Shown piece by piece: positions 31,745 to 32,871 of a DNA stretch of 32,871 bases (position 1 is the stretch's first letter; every line of letters begins with the position of its first letter). The translations under genes were made by a program, and so were the position numbers. The notes beneath the pieces are model-generated. The model searched no databases, had not been told where the DNA came from, and saw only the letters and a list, made by a program, of their open reading frames with translations. Source of the DNA: an uncultured Clostridia bacterium (GTDB lineage Bacteria > Bacillota > Clostridia > TANB77 > CAG-508); assembly GCA_934162535.1 (NCBI GenBank), contig CAKPJC010000019.1, positions 1-32,871 on the forward strand, in the 5' to 3' direction.

Positions 31745-31822
31745 ATGGAAGCTAAAGTTAAAACACAAACCTGCGAAAGCGTTGGGGCTGTATATATATA
31801 TATATATATATATTGGGTATAG
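31745..31822 (+). CDS. Tiny ORF with (TA)11 tract, possible frame-switching peptide
   Basis: AAGGAGGAAAAGCC then ATG is an ideal start 31 nt after the -10 box. As written it encodes 25 residues, MEAKVKTQTCESVGAV followed by YIYIYIYWV and a stop. The Tyr-Ile run comes from (TA)11. If one TA unit were lost (or two gained) the frame would continue LGIALLNMVFAN and stop, a short hydrophobic end that looks more like a real membrane peptide. No family is recognised. It is followed by a terminator-like hairpin before the next gene. It could also be a leader or an assembly length error in the TA run. Confidence 0.42.
   Translation: MEAKVKTQTCESVGAVYIYIYIYWV
31791..31812. repeat. (TA)11 dinucleotide repeat
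   Basis: Eleven uninterrupted TA units directly after GGGGCTG, inside the tiny ORF at 31745. Such tracts are prone to slippage and shift the frame by two bases per unit. Confidence 0.9.
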
Positions 31823-31883
31823 CTTTATTAAACATGGTATTTGCAAACTAAAAAAAAATACGAAAAATTTAATAATAAAAATA

Positions 31884-31935
31884 AAAGATAGTGATAAAAG
31901 CCAAACAAAAAAAGGCTTATTAAGTCACTGTCTTT
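31884..31935 (+). terminator. Terminator-like hairpin between the tiny ORF and the surface protein gene
   Basis: Outer stem AAAGATAGTGA (31884-31894) / TCACTGTCTTT (31925-31935) with one G-T wobble, inner stem AAGCC / GGCTT, ending in CTTTTT. It would end or attenuate transcription from the consensus promoter before the gene at 31967. Confidence 0.7.
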
Positions 31936-31966
31936 TTGGCGTTTAAAAACAGAGGAGGAGTTGCCA

Positions 31967-32871
31967 ATGAAAAACATGAAAAGTAAAAAATTAAATAAGA
32001 AAGTGATAGCTATAATATCAATAGTATTGGTAGCAATAATACTAGTAACAACAGTAATTTGCTTAGTAACAAAAAAAGATGAAAATGTAGAAGTAGAAAA
32101 TACAGGAAGAATACAAAAACAAGCAATGAACCCTAATAATTATACAATGGTAAAAAGCAAAGATGGAATAGATGTACCAGTGCCAAAAGGATATACAGCA
32201 TCATCAGTAGAAAGCGAATCATATGTAAATGGAACATTTGAGACATTGTACTTAAATAAAAATTTAACAGATACATTCACATCAGGAGGAACATATCCAT
32301 GGTCAAAAAATGATAGTGGAATATGGACGAGTGGTAATTACAATATAGATAGTTCAACAAGTGAAATGACATCAGAAGAGTTTACAGTAAGTGAAGATGG
32401 AGGAATATTGCAATTAAATTGGACAGTGTCATCACAATTATATTATGATTATTTATATGGAGAAATAATAAATACAACAACAAATAGTACAGAAAAAACA
32501 ACAATAAAATTGAATGGATATTATTATGGAACATCAGAATCGAGTATAATATATATGAACACGAAAGTAGAGTTAAACCAAGGAACATATAAACTAAAGA
32601 TAATATATAACAAAAATGCCTCAACAAATAGTGGATTAGATAAAGGATATGTAAAAGAAGTAAAAATATATGACAGAAAAAACAATGGAAATACAGATAC
32701 AATACAAAACCATAAGTATGGAGGGTTTGTAATATATGAGGGAACAGAAGAAATAACAAATGGTAATCAATGGACAGCCCAATGTGAAAGAAATCAATGG
32801 GTATGGATACCAATAGAAGATGTAAGTGATATGTATTGGGAAGATAAAACAGATGGGAAACTATATGGAAC
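31967..32871 (+). CDS. N-terminal part of membrane-anchored surface protein, DGR-target-like family (3' truncated by window edge)
   Basis: The frame is open to the last base, 301 residues visible. GGAGGAG is 6 nt before the ATG. A basic N-terminus and a membrane segment (about 13-34, VIAIISIVLVAIILVTTVIC) anchor an exterior part. After DGIDVPVPKGYTAS (about 68-81), an Asn/Ser/Thr-rich beta-type domain spans about 85-240. From 251 the sequence YGGFVIYEGTEEI and N276-QWVWIPIEDVSDMYW follow, then DGKLYG at the edge. That VWVPV-like motif and spacing are what precede the SxIWGxQ...AGNV...RGGSY...LYIK part in gut clostridial FGE-like proteins, the part seen at 1-432. A variable region is therefore expected beyond the window. 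Transcription may be from 31685 or from elsewhere. Confidence 0.65.
   Translation, partial: MKNMKSKKLNKKVIAIISIVLVAIILVTTVICLVTKKDENVEVENTGRIQKQAMNPNNYTMVKSKDGIDVPVPKGYTASSVESESYVNGTFETLYLNKNLTDTFTSGGTYPWSKNDSGIWTSGNYNIDSSTSEMTSEEFTVSEDGGILQLNWTVSSQLYYDYLYGEIINTTTNSTEKTTIKLNGYYYGTSESSIIYMNTKVELNQGTYKLKIIYNKNASTNSGLDKGYVKEVKIYDRKNNGNTDTIQNHKYGGFVIYEGTEEITNGNQWTAQCERNQWVWIPIEDVSDMYWEDKTDGKLYG

Noticed and set aside
1..32871. CRISPR array, prophage or DGR reverse transcriptase within the window
   Set aside because: No regularly spaced direct repeats, no phage structural genes and no reverse transcriptase motifs were found among the readable genes.

Overview
The window is a very AT-rich chromosomal stretch from a low-GC, Gram-positive, probably endospore-forming Clostridia-type bacterium, likely an uncultured gut lineage. 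The reasons are the strong preference for ATA (Ile) and AGA (Arg) codons, AGGAGG-type ribosome binding sites, TTGNNN-N17-TATAAT promoters, a SpoIIID regulator, a BofC-like protein, the Gram-positive c-di-AMP cyclase CdaA, ClpE and LPXTG/SLH surface proteins. Species assignment is inference only.

Layout. 1-432 is the 3' end of a C-type-lectin/FGE-fold surface protein whose last ~55 codons look like the variable region of a diversity-generating retroelement (DGR) target. After a 445-bp gap holding a hairpin and a promoter comes an Rpn-type PD-(D/E)XK nuclease gene (878-1840). A small membrane protein and rpsT lie on the minus strand (1963-2562). A plus-strand housekeeping run follows: rpiB, tagO/wecA-type transferase, mscL with a zinc-ribbon tail, hslO and ppaC (2761-6683). 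Next is an NlpC/P60-SH3 wall hydrolase, comEC (split by an apparent single-base frameshift) and a bofC-like gene (6754-11250). The minus strand then carries pgsA, clpE, a membrane-anchored DUF6591-like protein, a lipoprotein with a recent internal duplication, and tRNA-Leu(CAA) (11304-16595).

The plus strand resumes with a DnaB-like helicase paralogue, spoIIID, ispE and a membrane-anchored DUF3298-like protein (16827-20748), then a 1289-residue beta-helix/SLH/InlB-repeat/LPNTG surface protein (21292-25161). htrA (minus) is divergent from a pilin-like protein, rnhB and pyrimidine-nucleoside phosphorylase. A 47-residue membrane peptide, cdaA, truA and a DUF2651-like protein follow. The window closes with a tiny ORF carrying a (TA)11 tract behind a perfect consensus promoter, and the 5' end of a second surface protein of the same family as the one at the left edge.

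The most interesting signals are the DGR-like hypervariable C-terminus at the left edge with a related N-terminal half at the right edge (no reverse transcriptase or template repeat is inside the window), the (TA)11 frame-switching tiny ORF, the comEC frameshift, the zinc-ribbon MscL, and the surface protein carrying both SLH repeats and a sortase signal.
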